A stretch of DNA of 64,000 nucleotides from Citrobacter amalonaticus Y19 (GTDB taxonomy: Bacteria > Pseudomonadota > Gammaproteobacteria > Enterobacterales > Enterobacteriaceae), in the NCBI RefSeq assembly GCF_000981805.1, contig NZ_CP011133.1:186001-250000 (forward strand), in the 5' to 3' direction. The translations under genes were made by a program, and so were the position numbers. Below the pieces are notes generated by a model. That model made no database searches. It saw only the letters and a program-made list of their open reading frames with translations, and was not told the DNA's origin. Below, piece after piece: positions 37,149-46,064 of this stretch. The stretch's first letter is position 1. Each line of letters starts with the position of its first letter.

Positions 37149-37173
37149 GACGCAATTTCCTGCAAATGGATGC
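37149..37173 (-). promoter_or_regulatory. Candidate ECF-sigma promoter D (fmdE unit)
   Basis: On the minus strand: GCATC (37169-37173), 16 bases, CGTC (37149-37152) within GCGTCTTCTT, ending 60 bases before the fmdE start. The middle of the spacer differs from the other three copies, but both elements and their spacing are the same. Confidence 0.68.
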
Positions 37174-37246
37174 AGGAAATCTAATGGATAATATGCTGTA
37201 ACAGAATATTGATGGGATCAATCCATTGTGAAACGGAGATGAGATT

Positions 37247-37477
37247 TCATTTTTGGGTGACTTTGAAATCAACCTTTTTCTTTGAAATCAATTCATTGCA
37301 TGTATTGCAGAAAAAATCGACAGAGCAACATTTAAACTTTTGCAACTCTGAATGGCAGGTAGGGCAAAATCCTACAATGTTGAATTCTTTTTTGCAGTGG
37401 ATGCACGCTGTCGGGCTGTAACGTGGATCTAATCCGTCTTGCTGACAGGATGGGCATTTTATTAAGTAGGTCATCAC
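37247..37477 (-). CDS. YfgJ-like zinc-ribbon protein
   Basis: 76 residues with eight Cys in pairs: CPSC, CIHC, CPTC, and CCSVDFFCNTC. The end DFFCNTCNELISKKKVDF matches the E. coli YfgJ (DUF1407) pattern. Family function is unknown. It points away from the permease operon and no copy of the ECF-type promoter precedes it; the 180-base gap to the permease holds promoter B. Confidence 0.75.
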   Translation of the reverse strand: MMTYLIKCPSCQQDGLDPRYSPTACIHCKKEFNIVGFCPTCHSELQKFKCCSVDFFCNTCNELISKKKVDFKVTQK

Positions 37478-37601
37478 GTCCCCCTTGCCATAACAATATG
37501 GCTGTACAATCCCCTTGTGTTCTTATTTTAAGTTTAGTTTTTCGACCCCACCTGATCCGTTTTTTTCAGTAAATATCTTTCTCATTTTTGATGAATTATC
37601 T

Positions 37602-37626
37602 GCATCTTTTTCTGATGTGCGGCGTC
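37602..37626 (+). promoter_or_regulatory. Candidate ECF-sigma promoter B (permease-trx-rhodanese unit)
   Basis: TGCATCTTTTTCTG, 7 bases, GCGTCTTCC: GCATC at 37602-37606 and CGTC at 37623-37626, 16 bases apart, 34 bases before the permease start. Confidence 0.73.
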
Positions 37627-37660
37627 TTCCTGTATAAATATATGAGAAAAGGTTGTCCTC

Positions 37661-38704
37661 GTGAACGGATCTAAATCATTACGCCAAGTTGTCAATCAAC
37701 AGCCAGTCATGTTTCTGGTGTGTGCTGCCGCTTTTTGGTTTTTCCTCTATCAAACCCTGATCCCACTTTCAGAAACATTAGTGAACCAGTTACCTATCGA
37801 AAGGGATTCTCACTTAGGTAGTGCTTTACAGTTCTTTTTCTATGACACGCCCAAGGTGCTGTTACTTTTAACTGGCATTGTTTTTGTGATGGGGATGGTG
37901 AACTCATACTTTACGCCAGAACGCACCAGAGCATTATTGGCGAAAAGCGGACAAGGTACGGCCAATGTGATGGCGGCAAGCCTTGGTATTGTTACTCCAT
38001 TTTGTTCTTGTTCGGCGGTGCCGTTATTTATCGGATTTGTTCAGGCAGGCGTACCTTTAGGTGTCACTTTTTCATTTCTGATTTCAGCCCCCATGGTAAA
38101 TGAAGTGGCATTGACCCTGCTGTTTGGGTTGTTCGGTTGGAAAACTGCATTGCTTTATCTGGGACTGGGGCTTTCGATAGCAATTGTTTCGGGCTGGATC
38201 ATTGGGCGATTGCACATGGAACGATATTTGGAAGATTGGGTTCGGGATATACCTCATATCACGGCAACGGCCAGTAATGACGGCTTATCCCTATCTGAAC
38301 GTATTTCCGGTGGTTTTCAGGCAGTCAAAGAAATCGTCGGACGAGTCTGGCCCTATATTTTAGCGGGTATTGCGATTGGTGCCGGAATTCATGGCTATGT
38401 GCCGGAAGATTTTATGGCGTCGTTTATGGGGAAAGAAGTGTGGTGGTCTGTACCACTCGCCGTTGTCATTGGCGTACCAATGTATACCAATGCTGCTGGA
38501 ATTATCCCGATTGTACAAGCATTGCTGGCGAAAGGAGCTGCACTGGGAACCGTTCTGGCTTTTATGATGAGCGTGATTGCACTGTCATTTCCTGAAATGG
38601 TGATTCTGCGCAAGGTATTAAAAATACGCTTGATTATGACATTCGTTGGTGTTGTTGCCTTTGGAATTGTGCTGGTTGGCTACGTTTTTAATCTGCTTCT
38701 CTGA
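37661..38704 (+). CDS. YraQ/ArsP-type permease (DUF318), first copy
   Basis: 347 residues from a GTG start with eight or more hydrophobic segments. The family mark TPFCSCSAVPLFIGF, with a Cys-x-Cys pair, lies near residue 112, and its second-half echo is GVPMYTNAAGIIPI. ArsP of this superfamily exports trivalent organoarsenicals; the wider family's substrates are unknown. It heads an operon with a CxxC thioredoxin, a rhodanese and a DUF2703 gene. A homologue with the same neighbours is at 55716-56717. Confidence 0.85.
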   Translation: MNGSKSLRQVVNQQPVMFLVCAAAFWFFLYQTLIPLSETLVNQLPIERDSHLGSALQFFFYDTPKVLLLLTGIVFVMGMVNSYFTPERTRALLAKSGQGTANVMAASLGIVTPFCSCSAVPLFIGFVQAGVPLGVTFSFLISAPMVNEVALTLLFGLFGWKTALLYLGLGLSIAIVSGWIIGRLHMERYLEDWVRDIPHITATASNDGLSLSERISGGFQAVKEIVGRVWPYILAGIAIGAGIHGYVPEDFMASFMGKEVWWSVPLAVVIGVPMYTNAAGIIPIVQALLAKGAALGTVLAFMMSVIALSFPEMVILRKVLKIRLIMTFVGVVAFGIVLVGYVFNLLL

Positions 38705-38731
38705 ACTATATTTATCTAAAAAGGAGTCCTT

Positions 38732-38971
38732 ATGAAAAACATTAAAGTGCTTGGCCCTGGTTGTGCTAATTGCAAAACCACAGCCAGATTGATCGATGAA
38801 GTTGCCAAAGAATTTGGGGCCGAAGTTGATCTGGAAAAAGTTGAAGACATTAAAGCGATCATTAGCTTCGGCGTGTTATCAACGCCTGGCGTTGTTGTTG
38901 ATGGTCAACTTGTTCATTCTGGCGGTATTCCGTCAAAAGATAAAATTAAACAATGGTTCTTACAATCATAG
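38732..38971 (+). CDS. Small thioredoxin-fold protein (Thioredoxin_3 type), first copy
   Basis: 79 residues. LGPGCANCKTT near residue 8 is the redox or metal-binding CxxC site, and TPGVVVDGQLVHSGGIPS holds the cis-Pro and the end of the fold. Such proteins are repeatedly coupled to DUF318 permeases, possibly delivering a soft metal or a thiol-bound substrate. GGAG lies seven bases upstream. Confidence 0.88.
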   Translation: MKNIKVLGPGCANCKTTARLIDEVAKEFGAEVDLEKVEDIKAIISFGVLSTPGVVVDGQLVHSGGIPSKDKIKQWFLQS

Positions 38972-38983
38972 GGAAATCACTAC

Positions 38984-39349
38984 ATGGATGATGCAAAAGA
39001 AGTCTGCCCAACAACAACACAAAAATTGTTACAGGAGGGGGCGATATTAGTGGATGTAAGAGAAAGAGATGAAATAGAGGCACTGTCATTTGACGTTCCG
39101 TCACTGATTGTCATGCCAATGAGTGAATTGGAGGCTAGATATAGTGAGCTTCCCCAAGATGTGCCACTGATCTTCGCTTGCAGAAAGGGTGTGCGAAGTT
39201 TGAAAGCGACATACTTTTTAATGTTCCACGGCTATACAAATGTGACGAACATGAAATTTGGCATTGAACGCTGGGTTGCACGCGGATTTCCAATTAAAGG
39301 TGATCCATCTGCTGTTGAAGCGAGGATCGAAGACAGTTGTTGTGGCTAG
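38984..39349 (+). CDS. Single-domain rhodanese-like protein
   Basis: 121 residues. VDVRERDEIE near residue 24 and the active-site loop FACRKGVRSLKA near residue 65 with the persulfide-forming Cys. There is a C-terminal Cys pair (DSCCG). It would carry sulfane sulfur. It is third in the operon, 12 bases after the thioredoxin gene. The homologous module at 55716 lacks this gene. Confidence 0.85.
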   Translation: MDDAKEVCPTTTQKLLQEGAILVDVRERDEIEALSFDVPSLIVMPMSELEARYSELPQDVPLIFACRKGVRSLKATYFLMFHGYTNVTNMKFGIERWVARGFPIKGDPSAVEARIEDSCCG

Positions 39350-39376
39350 CAATGATACAGCCACCAGGAGATCAAT

Positions 39377-39763
39377 ATGAAAATATTACCTATCATCTGG
39401 CAACGCCTCGTAACGGAGGATGGTAAAACCTGTGATCGCTGTGGAAATACCTATCTGGAAATGCTAAGAGCTATCGAGCTGTTACGGGAAGAGCTGATCC
39501 CGTTAGGTATAGAGCCTGTTTTACGAACGAAAACCATTTCCGAGCAGGAGTTCAAAGCTCAACCACTGGAATCAAATAAGATCTTGGTTGGGAATAAACC
39601 ATTAGAAGAATGGCTTGATGCGCAAACAGGCGCTAGTCCTTGTTGCGATGCTTGTGGCGATGAAGATTGCCGAACGTTAGCTCTTGGTTCTGATGTTTTT
39701 GAGGCAATACCTGCGAATTTAATCGTTGAAGCAGGCGTAAAAGCTGCACAAGCACTTCTATAA
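39377..39763 (+). CDS. DUF2703-family protein
   Basis: 128 residues. CDRCGNTY near residue 20 and a Cys cluster CCDACGDEDC near residue 95 suggest metal or thiol binding; the rest resembles a thioredoxin fold with KILVGNKPLEEWL. Family function is unknown. Last gene of the permease operon, preceded by CACCAGGAGATC as ribosome site. Confidence 0.75.
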   Translation: MKILPIIWQRLVTEDGKTCDRCGNTYLEMLRAIELLREELIPLGIEPVLRTKTISEQEFKAQPLESNKILVGNKPLEEWLDAQTGASPCCDACGDEDCRTLALGSDVFEAIPANLIVEAGVKAAQALL

Positions 39764-39833
39764 GTTACTGGTTCTCAAAAATGGGGGAAACCCCATTTTC
39801 AGCTCCCAGCAATAATCCTTCGAGTTTAAAGCA

Positions 39834-40280
39834 GTGCTAGATCATGCAATTGGACACATACCAACTAATTTTACCTTTTCGAGGGGATGGGCAAATTTAG
39901 CCGACAAGGAATGCTATGGTAAATATAACCTTCCCCTTACACTCATGAAGCTTATGGAAGAATTATTCACTTGTCCGATATGTAAACTCTCATTTGGCCA
40001 TAAAGCTAGGTTGAGAAAGCATATAAAAAAGCATACGAAATCCCTTGAAAAGAATCTCGCTAAGGCCAACTCAACCAAAAAGGCTGAGCATGAAAAGATG
40101 CTTATTCAGGAGAGGATTGCAAGGACAGGTAGCGCTTTTAAAAATGAATCGGAGAGAAATAAGTACTTTGAAAGAAGGCGTGCTGAAAACCCCATATTTG
40201 ATATCGATACGCCGATCAGAAAGGCCTCGTTTATAGTGAATGCCGGTGCCTTTGGTTTGGGTAAATCCAGAAAAAACTAG
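39834..40280 (+). CDS. C2H2 zinc-finger protein, hypothetical
   Basis: Up to 148 residues from a GTG; ATG codons at 39945 or 39954 would give about 110 residues, and no start has a good ribosome site. FTCPICKLSFGHKARLRKH then IKKH spells a classical C2H2 finger: Cys-x2-Cys-x12-His-x3-His. A charged helical stretch follows (SLEKNLAKANSTKKAEHEKM). Such fingers are rare in bacteria. There is no recognised relative; it may regulate, or be a remnant of phage or transposon cargo. Neighbours give no help: it ends 80 bases before an IS. Confidence 0.55.
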   Translation: MLDHAIGHIPTNFTFSRGWANLADKECYGKYNLPLTLMKLMEELFTCPICKLSFGHKARLRKHIKKHTKSLEKNLAKANSTKKAEHEKMLIQERIARTGSAFKNESERNKYFERRRAENPIFDIDTPIRKASFIVNAGAFGLGKSRKN

Positions 40281-40362
40281 CCGTTTTTTTGGCAAAAGCA
40301 GATCTAATGTCCCCGTGGTGAGTATATAAAAAATTACGGGGAGCTGAGCGACCTTCGTCTAG

Positions 40363-41558
40363 GGAAGGTGCGAACAAGTTCCTGATATGAGATCATCATA
40401 TTCATCCGGAGCGCATCCCAGAGGGACATCATGAGCCATCAACTCACCTTCGCCGATAGTGAATTCAGCACTAAGCGCCGTCAGACCCGAAAAGAGATTT
40501 TCCTCTCCCGCATGGAGCAGATTCTGCCATGGCAGAATATGACCGCTGTCATCGAGCCGTTTTATCCCAAGGCGGGCAATGGCCGACGGCCCTATCCGCT
40601 GGAGACCATGCTGCGTATTCACTGCATGCAGCATTGGTACAACCTGAGCGACGGTGCCATGGAAGATGCCCTGTACGAAATCGCCTCCATGCGCCTGTTT
40701 GCCCGATTATCCCTGGATAGCGCCCTGCCGGATCGCACCACCATCATGAATTTCCGCCACCTGCTCGAGCAGCATCAACTGGCCCGTCAATTGTTCAAGA
40801 CCATCAATCGCTGGCTGGCCGAAGCAGGCGTCATGATGACCCAAGGCACTTTGGTGGATGCCACCATCATTGAGGCACCCAGCTCTACCAAGAACAATGA
40901 GCAGCAACGCGATCCGGAGATGCATCAGACCAAGAAAGGCAATCAGTGGCACTTTGGCATGAAGGCCCACATTGGTGTCGATGCCAAGAGTGGCCTGACC
41001 CACAGCCTGGTCACCACCGCGGCCAACGAGCATGACCTCAATCAGCTGGGTAATCTGCTTCATGGAGAGGAGCAATTTGTCTCAGCCGATGCCGGCTACC
41101 AAGGAGCGCCACAGCGCGAGGAGCTGGCCGAGGTGGATGTGGACTGGCTGATCGCCGAGCGTCCCGGCAGGGTAAAAACCTTGAAACAGCATCCACGCAA
41201 GAACAAAACGGCCATCAACATCGAATACATGAAAGCCAGCATCCGGGCGAAGGTGGAGCACCCATTTCGCATCATCAAGCGACAGTTCGGCTTCGTGAAA
41301 GCCAGATACAAGGGGTTGCTGAAAAACGATAACCAACTGGCGATGTTATTCACGCTGGCCAACCTGTTTCGGGCGGACCAAATGATACGTCAGTGGGAGA
41401 GATCTCACTAAAAACTGGGGATAACGCCTTAAATGGTGGAAAAAATAGCCTAAATAGGCTGATTCGATGTGTTTGCGGGAAAAAAATCGGCCCAGATCCG
41501 CGAAATTTTAATCAGCGAGTCAGCTTGGGAAGAAATGACCTGCTTATTCGCACCTTCC
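40363..41558 (+). mobile_element. IS5-family element, ISKpn26-like (1196 bp)
   Basis: Ends GGAAGGTGCGAACAAG (40363) and CTTATTCGCACCTTCC (to 41558). About 95 percent like the two IS5 copies by eye, but with a distinct leader and 3' tail. Flanks are CTAG and CTAA, so no target duplication remains. The name ISKpn26 is from memory of close IS5 relatives and needs a database match. Confidence 0.88.
40431..41411 (+). CDS. IS5-family transposase (ISKpn26-like)
   Basis: 326 residues, intact, same DDE landmarks as the IS5 copies. Differences include FSTKRR, QNMTAVIE, TTAANEH and PGRVKTL. Start at MSHQ; no upstream in-frame extension like that in copies 1 and 2. Confidence 0.94.
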   Translation: MSHQLTFADSEFSTKRRQTRKEIFLSRMEQILPWQNMTAVIEPFYPKAGNGRRPYPLETMLRIHCMQHWYNLSDGAMEDALYEIASMRLFARLSLDSALPDRTTIMNFRHLLEQHQLARQLFKTINRWLAEAGVMMTQGTLVDATIIEAPSSTKNNEQQRDPEMHQTKKGNQWHFGMKAHIGVDAKSGLTHSLVTTAANEHDLNQLGNLLHGEEQFVSADAGYQGAPQREELAEVDVDWLIAERPGRVKTLKQHPRKNKTAINIEYMKASIRAKVEHPFRIIKRQFGFVKARYKGLLKNDNQLAMLFTLANLFRADQMIRQWERSH

Positions 41559-41690
41559 CTAAGGTACCAGCACTGGCTCAATGGCTACATACGGCACCTG
41601 GTTTACGATTACGATATAAAAGCTCAAGGATGATGAATTCTTTTCTTTATGATTTCGACGTTATTTGTCTCCTGCAACACCACGGGGTTG

Positions 41691-42155
41691 CTATAACCAG
41701 CGACGAACCCGTTGGGTATAGCGTTCCCATTCCAACCCGAAACGTTTTCGAAGCTGTACCTCTTCAACATGGATATGTAATCTGGCTACTACAAACATAA
41801 ACAACGGTACAGCAAGTATCCCCACCAGGCTGCCAAAGCAGAGAGCAACGGATAACTGGAGCCCGCTCATTCCAAGGTAAATAGGGTTTCGACTCCATGC
41901 GTAACAACCGACAGTTACCAGCTTGGTGGTTCTATCCGGATGAAGCGGATTAAGCGTCGTGCCGTTCGTGCTCATCTGCCAAGCGGTGTGCAGTATCATG
42001 GTAATACAAATACCGGTCAGCAACACGCTTAGCACTATATTCACGATGTCGAAGGTAAAACGCGGGATTGCAGTCAACACATCAGTGACGAAAAACAGCA
42101 ATAAGATGAGTGGGGGCGGAAACCATACTCTCAATCGAGTCACGAAGTTACGCAT
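41691..42155 (-). CDS. Isoprenylcysteine methyltransferase (ICMT/PEMT)-family membrane protein
   Basis: 154 residues with four hydrophobic segments. The SAM-binding block is present: GCYAWSRNPIYLGM near residue 83 and a C-terminal EEVQLRKRFGLEWERYTQRVRRW. Bacterial members are methyltransferases of uncertain substrate. It lies alone, pointing towards the IS; the 245 bases upstream to the CoA-disulfide reductase end hold only a hairpin. Confidence 0.82.
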   Translation of the reverse strand: MRNFVTRLRVWFPPPLILLLFFVTDVLTAIPRFTFDIVNIVLSVLLTGICITMILHTAWQMSTNGTTLNPLHPDRTTKLVTVGCYAWSRNPIYLGMSGLQLSVALCFGSLVGILAVPLFMFVVARLHIHVEEVQLRKRFGLEWERYTQRVRRWL

Positions 42156-42373
42156 TACACAGACCTATCTCTGAACTAAGCAGCCTGATGGCTGCAAAAT
42201 GAAAATCCAGTCCTTGCCATTCCTATAGTGACCATGAATCTGACATTATATGCCTGATCTGAAAAGTTATTTTTTTCATAACTGTCCTTATAACGGTGCG
42301 GGGTCAGTCCACACCTCTGTTCAGGTGAACAAATTCAGCAGACCACTTCACTGTTAAACCTGTGGCGATTCAG

Positions 42374-42393
42374 GGTGCCATGTGTATGGCACC
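42374..42393. terminator. Hairpin after the CoA-disulfide-reductase gene
   Basis: Arms GGTGCCAT and ATGGCACC around GTGT, 8 bases after the stop codon on the minus strand. A T-rich run follows only on the plus strand, so its use as terminator for the minus-strand gene is uncertain. Confidence 0.5.
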
Positions 42394-42400
42394 TCATCTC

Positions 42401-44059
42401 TTATTTACTTATTGACTCCGTTACCGCCTGCCAGGTTATAAAGCCACCACTCAGATTATATGTCCTGAAGCCGTGGGCCTGAAGAATACGGTATGCCACA
42501 TGCCCGCGCAGGCCACTCTGGCACCCTATAAAAATCTCTTTATCTTTAGGCACTTTTTCAAGATTCTCCCGCAGGGAATCCAGTGGAATGGATAGCGCGT
42601 CAGGATATTCGCCAAATTGTTTCAGTTCGGCAGGAGAGCGAATATCAAGTAAACAATAACTGCCCGGTTCCCGTTGTAACACATCGCTGACATGACATAT
42701 GGCCGTATCTCCTTTCATTACATTTGTCGCCACCATACCAGCCTGGTTAACGACGTCCCTTGCACTGTTAAAAGGTGGAGCATAAGTCAGCTCAAGATGT
42801 TCGAGATCGTTGACGGTAAGCCCCGCGCGCTGTGCGACAGACAGGACATCGATGCGTTTATCAACCCCTTTTTTCCCTGATGCCTGAGCCCCGAGAATTT
42901 TACCGGTATCGGGGCTGAACAGCAGTTTCAGACTGATCATCGTTGCCCCCGGGTAGTAACCGGCATGATCAGCGGCATGGACGTAAACCTTCTCGTATCG
43001 GGTGCCATGAACTTTCAGCTGCTTTTCATTCGCACCGACGCTGCCAATACTCAGCGAAAATACCTTACAAATGGATGTCCCCTGACTGCCATGGTAAAGG
43101 CTGTGACGATCTAGCATGTTATCAGCAGCAATGCGTCCCTGGCGGTTGGCGGGCCCTGCCAGAGGAAAATTAGCGGGTTCCTGAAAGACAAAGTCTGGGG
43201 TTTCAACGGCATCCCCCACGGCGTAGATGTCAGGGATACTGGTCTGCATACAGGCATTGACGCTTATGCCTCCCCGTTTACCCACTGCGAGCCCGGCTCC
43301 TGTGGCAAGGCTGTTCTCAGGTTTTACCCCGATGGCGAGAATAACCATGTCGGTCTGCAGAAACCCACCCTCAGACAGTGCAACGCGGAATCCCGTCTCT
43401 GTCCGCAGTACCTCGGTGAGCGCCGTTCTGAGACGCAGATCCACGCCATGACTCCGGATTTCCTGATGCAGGGCAGATGCCATTTCAGGATCAACCGGAG
43501 CCATAACCTGTTCCCCCATCTCCAGCAGGGTCACACTGATCCCCCGTTCGCTCAGAGCCTCCATCACTTCAAGTCCGATAAATCCCCCCCCGACAAGCGT
43601 GGTGTGAGCTACGTGATGTTGCTCAATCCACCCCAGGATAGCATCCATGTCAGTAAGATTTCGCAGCGTAAAGACACCCTCTTCCTGTAGCCCGGGCAAA
43701 GGAGGGACAACCGGAGCGGCGCCGGTACTGAGGAGCAGACGATCCCATTCTTCGCTATAGACCTCCCCTGAGGTCAGATTTTTAACCGTCACCGTTTTAT
43801 TAACCGGATCCACTGACGTCACTTCATGACAGATACGGACGTCTATGTTAAAGCGGGATTTAAAATCCTCCGGGGTTTTCAGAATCAGTGACTGCCTTAA
43901 AGGAATTTTTCCGCCTATATGATAAGGTAATCCACAGTTGGCGAAAGAGACATCGCTTCCCCGTTCAAACACAACAATACTGACATCCTCTGATAACCGA
44001 CGAGCTCTGGCTGCAGCGGATGCCCCGCCGGCAACACCACCAACAATCACTATTTTCAT
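42401..44059 (-). CDS. CoA-disulfide/polysulfide reductase fused to rhodanese
   Basis: 552 residues from MKIVIVGG at 44059; the upstream frame to 44086 lacks a ribosome site. FAD-binding GGVAGGASAAARARR, active-site Cys in FANCGLPYHIGG near residue 43, NAD(P)H-binding LVGGGFIGLEV near residue 155, dimer domain, then a rhodanese domain from about residue 460 with active-site GCQSGLRG. This fusion (CoADR-RHD) reduces CoA-disulfide or persulfide/polysulfide using NAD(P)H. It is divergent from an ArsR-family gene that very likely controls it. Confidence 0.9.
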   Translation of the reverse strand: MKIVIVGGVAGGASAAARARRLSEDVSIVVFERGSDVSFANCGLPYHIGGKIPLRQSLILKTPEDFKSRFNIDVRICHEVTSVDPVNKTVTVKNLTSGEVYSEEWDRLLLSTGAAPVVPPLPGLQEEGVFTLRNLTDMDAILGWIEQHHVAHTTLVGGGFIGLEVMEALSERGISVTLLEMGEQVMAPVDPEMASALHQEIRSHGVDLRLRTALTEVLRTETGFRVALSEGGFLQTDMVILAIGVKPENSLATGAGLAVGKRGGISVNACMQTSIPDIYAVGDAVETPDFVFQEPANFPLAGPANRQGRIAADNMLDRHSLYHGSQGTSICKVFSLSIGSVGANEKQLKVHGTRYEKVYVHAADHAGYYPGATMISLKLLFSPDTGKILGAQASGKKGVDKRIDVLSVAQRAGLTVNDLEHLELTYAPPFNSARDVVNQAGMVATNVMKGDTAICHVSDVLQREPGSYCLLDIRSPAELKQFGEYPDALSIPLDSLRENLEKVPKDKEIFIGCQSGLRGHVAYRILQAHGFRTYNLSGGFITWQAVTESISK

Positions 44060-44182
44060 TACATCCTCTCTGTTCACCCGGGGCAAAAATGCCTGCCAGA
44101 TATAATCGTTTCCCCGGGCCGGCAGGACGCTGCAGACCTGACGAACACGATGGCAAAATTACGATACCGTCAGTATACTAAA

Positions 44183-44195
44183 TTATATTATATAA
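44183..44195. promoter_or_regulatory. Candidate operator of the BigR/YgaV-like repressor
   Basis: Perfect dyad TTATAT-T-ATATAA in the 160-base gap between the divergent genes. BigR and YgaV bind A/T-rich dyads near their own promoters. Flanking AGTATA and TAGTAT words extend the imperfect symmetry. Confidence 0.5.
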
Positions 44196-44220
44196 AAACA
44201 CATAGTATGAGAAATCAGCA

Positions 44221-44571
44221 ATGCTCATGAATGAAGACACAAAACGTCAGACAGATATGAAGAATGCGGCCCTGAGGGCAGCAGATGTCTTACGGGGACT
44301 GGCCAACAGCGACCGGTTGCTGTTGATGTGTCAGTTAAGCCTGGGGGAAGCGAATGTGGCCGGGCTGGAAGCGGCGGTCGGTATCACTCAGCCGACCCTG
44401 TCCCAGCAGCTGGGTGTAATGCGCCGCCTGAAGCTGGTCGAGACCCGACGGGCAGGTAAAATGGTATATTACCGTATTGAGGATAACCGTATCATGACGT
44501 TGTTAAATACCTTATATGATCTCTACTGCCCGCAGGCAGGCACCGGTAAAGGAAGCCATAACAACGAATAA
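44221..44571 (+). CDS. ArsR-family sulfur sensor, BigR/SqrR/YgaV-like
   Basis: 116 residues. Winged helix-turn-helix (ADVLRGLANSDRLLLMCQLS, GITQPTLSQQLGVMRRLKLV, GKMVYYRIEDN). Two Cys, in LLLMCQL near residue 40 and LYDLYCPQ near residue 106, match the pair that forms a polysulfide bridge in BigR, SqrR and YgaV; the ArsR-type metal site is absent. It therefore probably senses persulfide and releases the divergent reductase-rhodanese gene. The first of several in-frame starts is used here; the true one may be a few codons downstream. Confidence 0.85.
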   Translation: MLMNEDTKRQTDMKNAALRAADVLRGLANSDRLLLMCQLSLGEANVAGLEAAVGITQPTLSQQLGVMRRLKLVETRRAGKMVYYRIEDNRIMTLLNTLYDLYCPQAGTGKGSHNNE

Positions 44572-44875
44572 TATGATCCTGCTTTCCCCGTAAACCGTTT
44601 TATCCGTGCATCATTAACCCTGTTCAGGCTGTGAAATGCCAGACCGGAACCTGCGAGACCTTAACGGGAAAACAACAGTGGTCCGGATATACCAGCCGAT
44701 GATGCCCGTCACGGACTGTATTTCTCGTTCACGCATTCACTGATTAACCCACTGATTCAATGGTGTTTAATACTGTGACGGTCAGAAAAAACAGCCACAG
44801 GAACACGGATGATTCTGCACTGTCAGTAATAGCCTGTGGCTGACAAACCGTTTTTTCTGCTGCCACGTGGTGACA
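44572..44875. other. Intergenic region without recognised feature
   Basis: About 300 bases between the BigR-like gene and dps. I see no plausible gene, repeat or clear terminator; a short hydrophobic frame on the minus strand overlaps dps and is a shadow. Confidence 0.5.
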
Positions 44876-45352
44876 TTATTCAAGCAGGCTACGCAACATC
44901 CAGGCAGTTTTCTCATGTAACTGGATACGTTGTGTAAGCAGATCTGCTGTGGCTTCATCATTCGCATTATTAACGAGCGGGAACAGGGAGCGTGCAGTTT
45001 TAACCACGGTCTCCTGGCCCTGGACAAGATTTTCAATCATGTTTTTTGCTGCCGGAATATCCTTATCTTCATTAACCGCTGTTAAACGTGAAAATTCATG
45101 ATATGTGCCGGGCGCGAAGCATCCGAGCGAGCGTATACGTTCAGCGATATCATCAACGGCAGTGGCCAGCTCATTGTATTGATTTTCAAACATTAAATGT
45201 AAGCTGTTAAACATGGGGCCAGTTACATTCCAGTGATAGTAATGTGTTTTTATATACAGGGTATAGGTGTCAGCAAGAAGCCGGGACAGGCCGTCTGCAA
45301 TCTCCACCCGGGATGATTCAGCAATACCAATATCAATGATTTGTTTACTCAT
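44876..45352 (-). CDS. dps: Dps-family DNA-protecting ferritin
   Basis: 158 residues. The ferroxidase signature lies in the first third: LADTYTLYIKTHYYHWNVTGPMF with His, then a second His-x-D/E set (SLHLMFENQYNELATAVDDIAERIRSLG). The family forms dodecamers that store iron and protect DNA from peroxide. Single gene with its own promoter region (45353-45466). Confidence 0.92.
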   Translation of the reverse strand: MSKQIIDIGIAESSRVEIADGLSRLLADTYTLYIKTHYYHWNVTGPMFNSLHLMFENQYNELATAVDDIAERIRSLGCFAPGTYHEFSRLTAVNEDKDIPAAKNMIENLVQGQETVVKTARSLFPLVNNANDEATADLLTQRIQLHEKTAWMLRSLLE

Positions 45353-45466
45353 AACTACCTCTTACACGGTTTCAGTGGAATATACGATATGCGATTATTC
45401 TTTCCGGTCTGAGCAAAACACGCCTCAAATTTTTATAATAACCAGGTACACCTGTCGTCTGTCACA

Positions 45467-45904
45467 CTAGCGATGCGCCAGAGCAATATCCTGCGACGGA
45501 ACAATGAATTTCGCCGTGGCACGTGCCACTGTCTGCTGTCCTTTTGTCAGCCATGCTTCAAGCAGGTAAATCCCCCTGCGTTGCCCAAGCAGTCTGGCAC
45601 ATACCATCAGTTTGTCTCCGGTACAAACGGGTGAAATGAATCTTACCGTCAGTTCAGCCGTCAGGGCTTGCACACCCTGCATGAACAAACAATGAGTCAT
45701 TGCTGCATCCAGCAGGGTACTCGTCATTCCGCCATGTAAAAGACCCGTATACCCCTGATGCCTGTGATTGGCCGTGTAGTCCGCACATACAGAGCCATCC
45801 GGGTGCTCTGAAAACATTAAGTTCACCGTATCAGGGTTGTTGTCGCGGGAACTACAGACCATACAACAGGTATGGGCCTTTCTGGCATCAAGATAACAAT
45901 TCAT
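45467..45904 (-). CDS. PaaI-type hotdog thioesterase
   Basis: 145 residues. GLLHGGMTSTLLDAAMTHC near residue 54 is the active-site helix of the hotdog thioesterase family, followed by ELTVRFISPVCTGDKLMVCARLLG. There are also N-terminal Cys (TCCMVCSS). Acts on an acyl-CoA, substrate unknown. It could relate to the nearby CoA-disulfide reductase, but this is only proximity. Confidence 0.83.
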   Translation of the reverse strand: MNCYLDARKAHTCCMVCSSRDNNPDTVNLMFSEHPDGSVCADYTANHRHQGYTGLLHGGMTSTLLDAAMTHCLFMQGVQALTAELTVRFISPVCTGDKLMVCARLLGQRRGIYLLEAWLTKGQQTVARATAKFIVPSQDIALAHR

Positions 45905-46064
45905 CTGTTTCTGCTCAGCGTCCGGTTGTACTGACGGGAGGCATCCGGAATTCAGTCAGCTGAGGGGCTCCCCCGGCATCATTACTGCCTCCTCCACACA
46001 TTCCGGCTCCTGGTTTATACACAATACGGGTCTGATAAAAATCACCGCCCGTGATGAAATAAAC

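Noticed and set aside
40363..41558. Composite transposon formed by IS5 copy 2 and the ISKpn26-like element around the ars block
   Set aside because: The two elements differ in sequence and flanks (CTAA/CTAT and CTAG/CTAA), and an IS903 and an independent Tn3-type transposase lie between them; no shared duplication supports movement as a unit.
42300..42335. GGGGTCAGT word as the partner of the lone Tn3-type end at 60265-60302
   Set aside because: Only the first nine bases agree; the inner part lacks the ACGTTAAG end.
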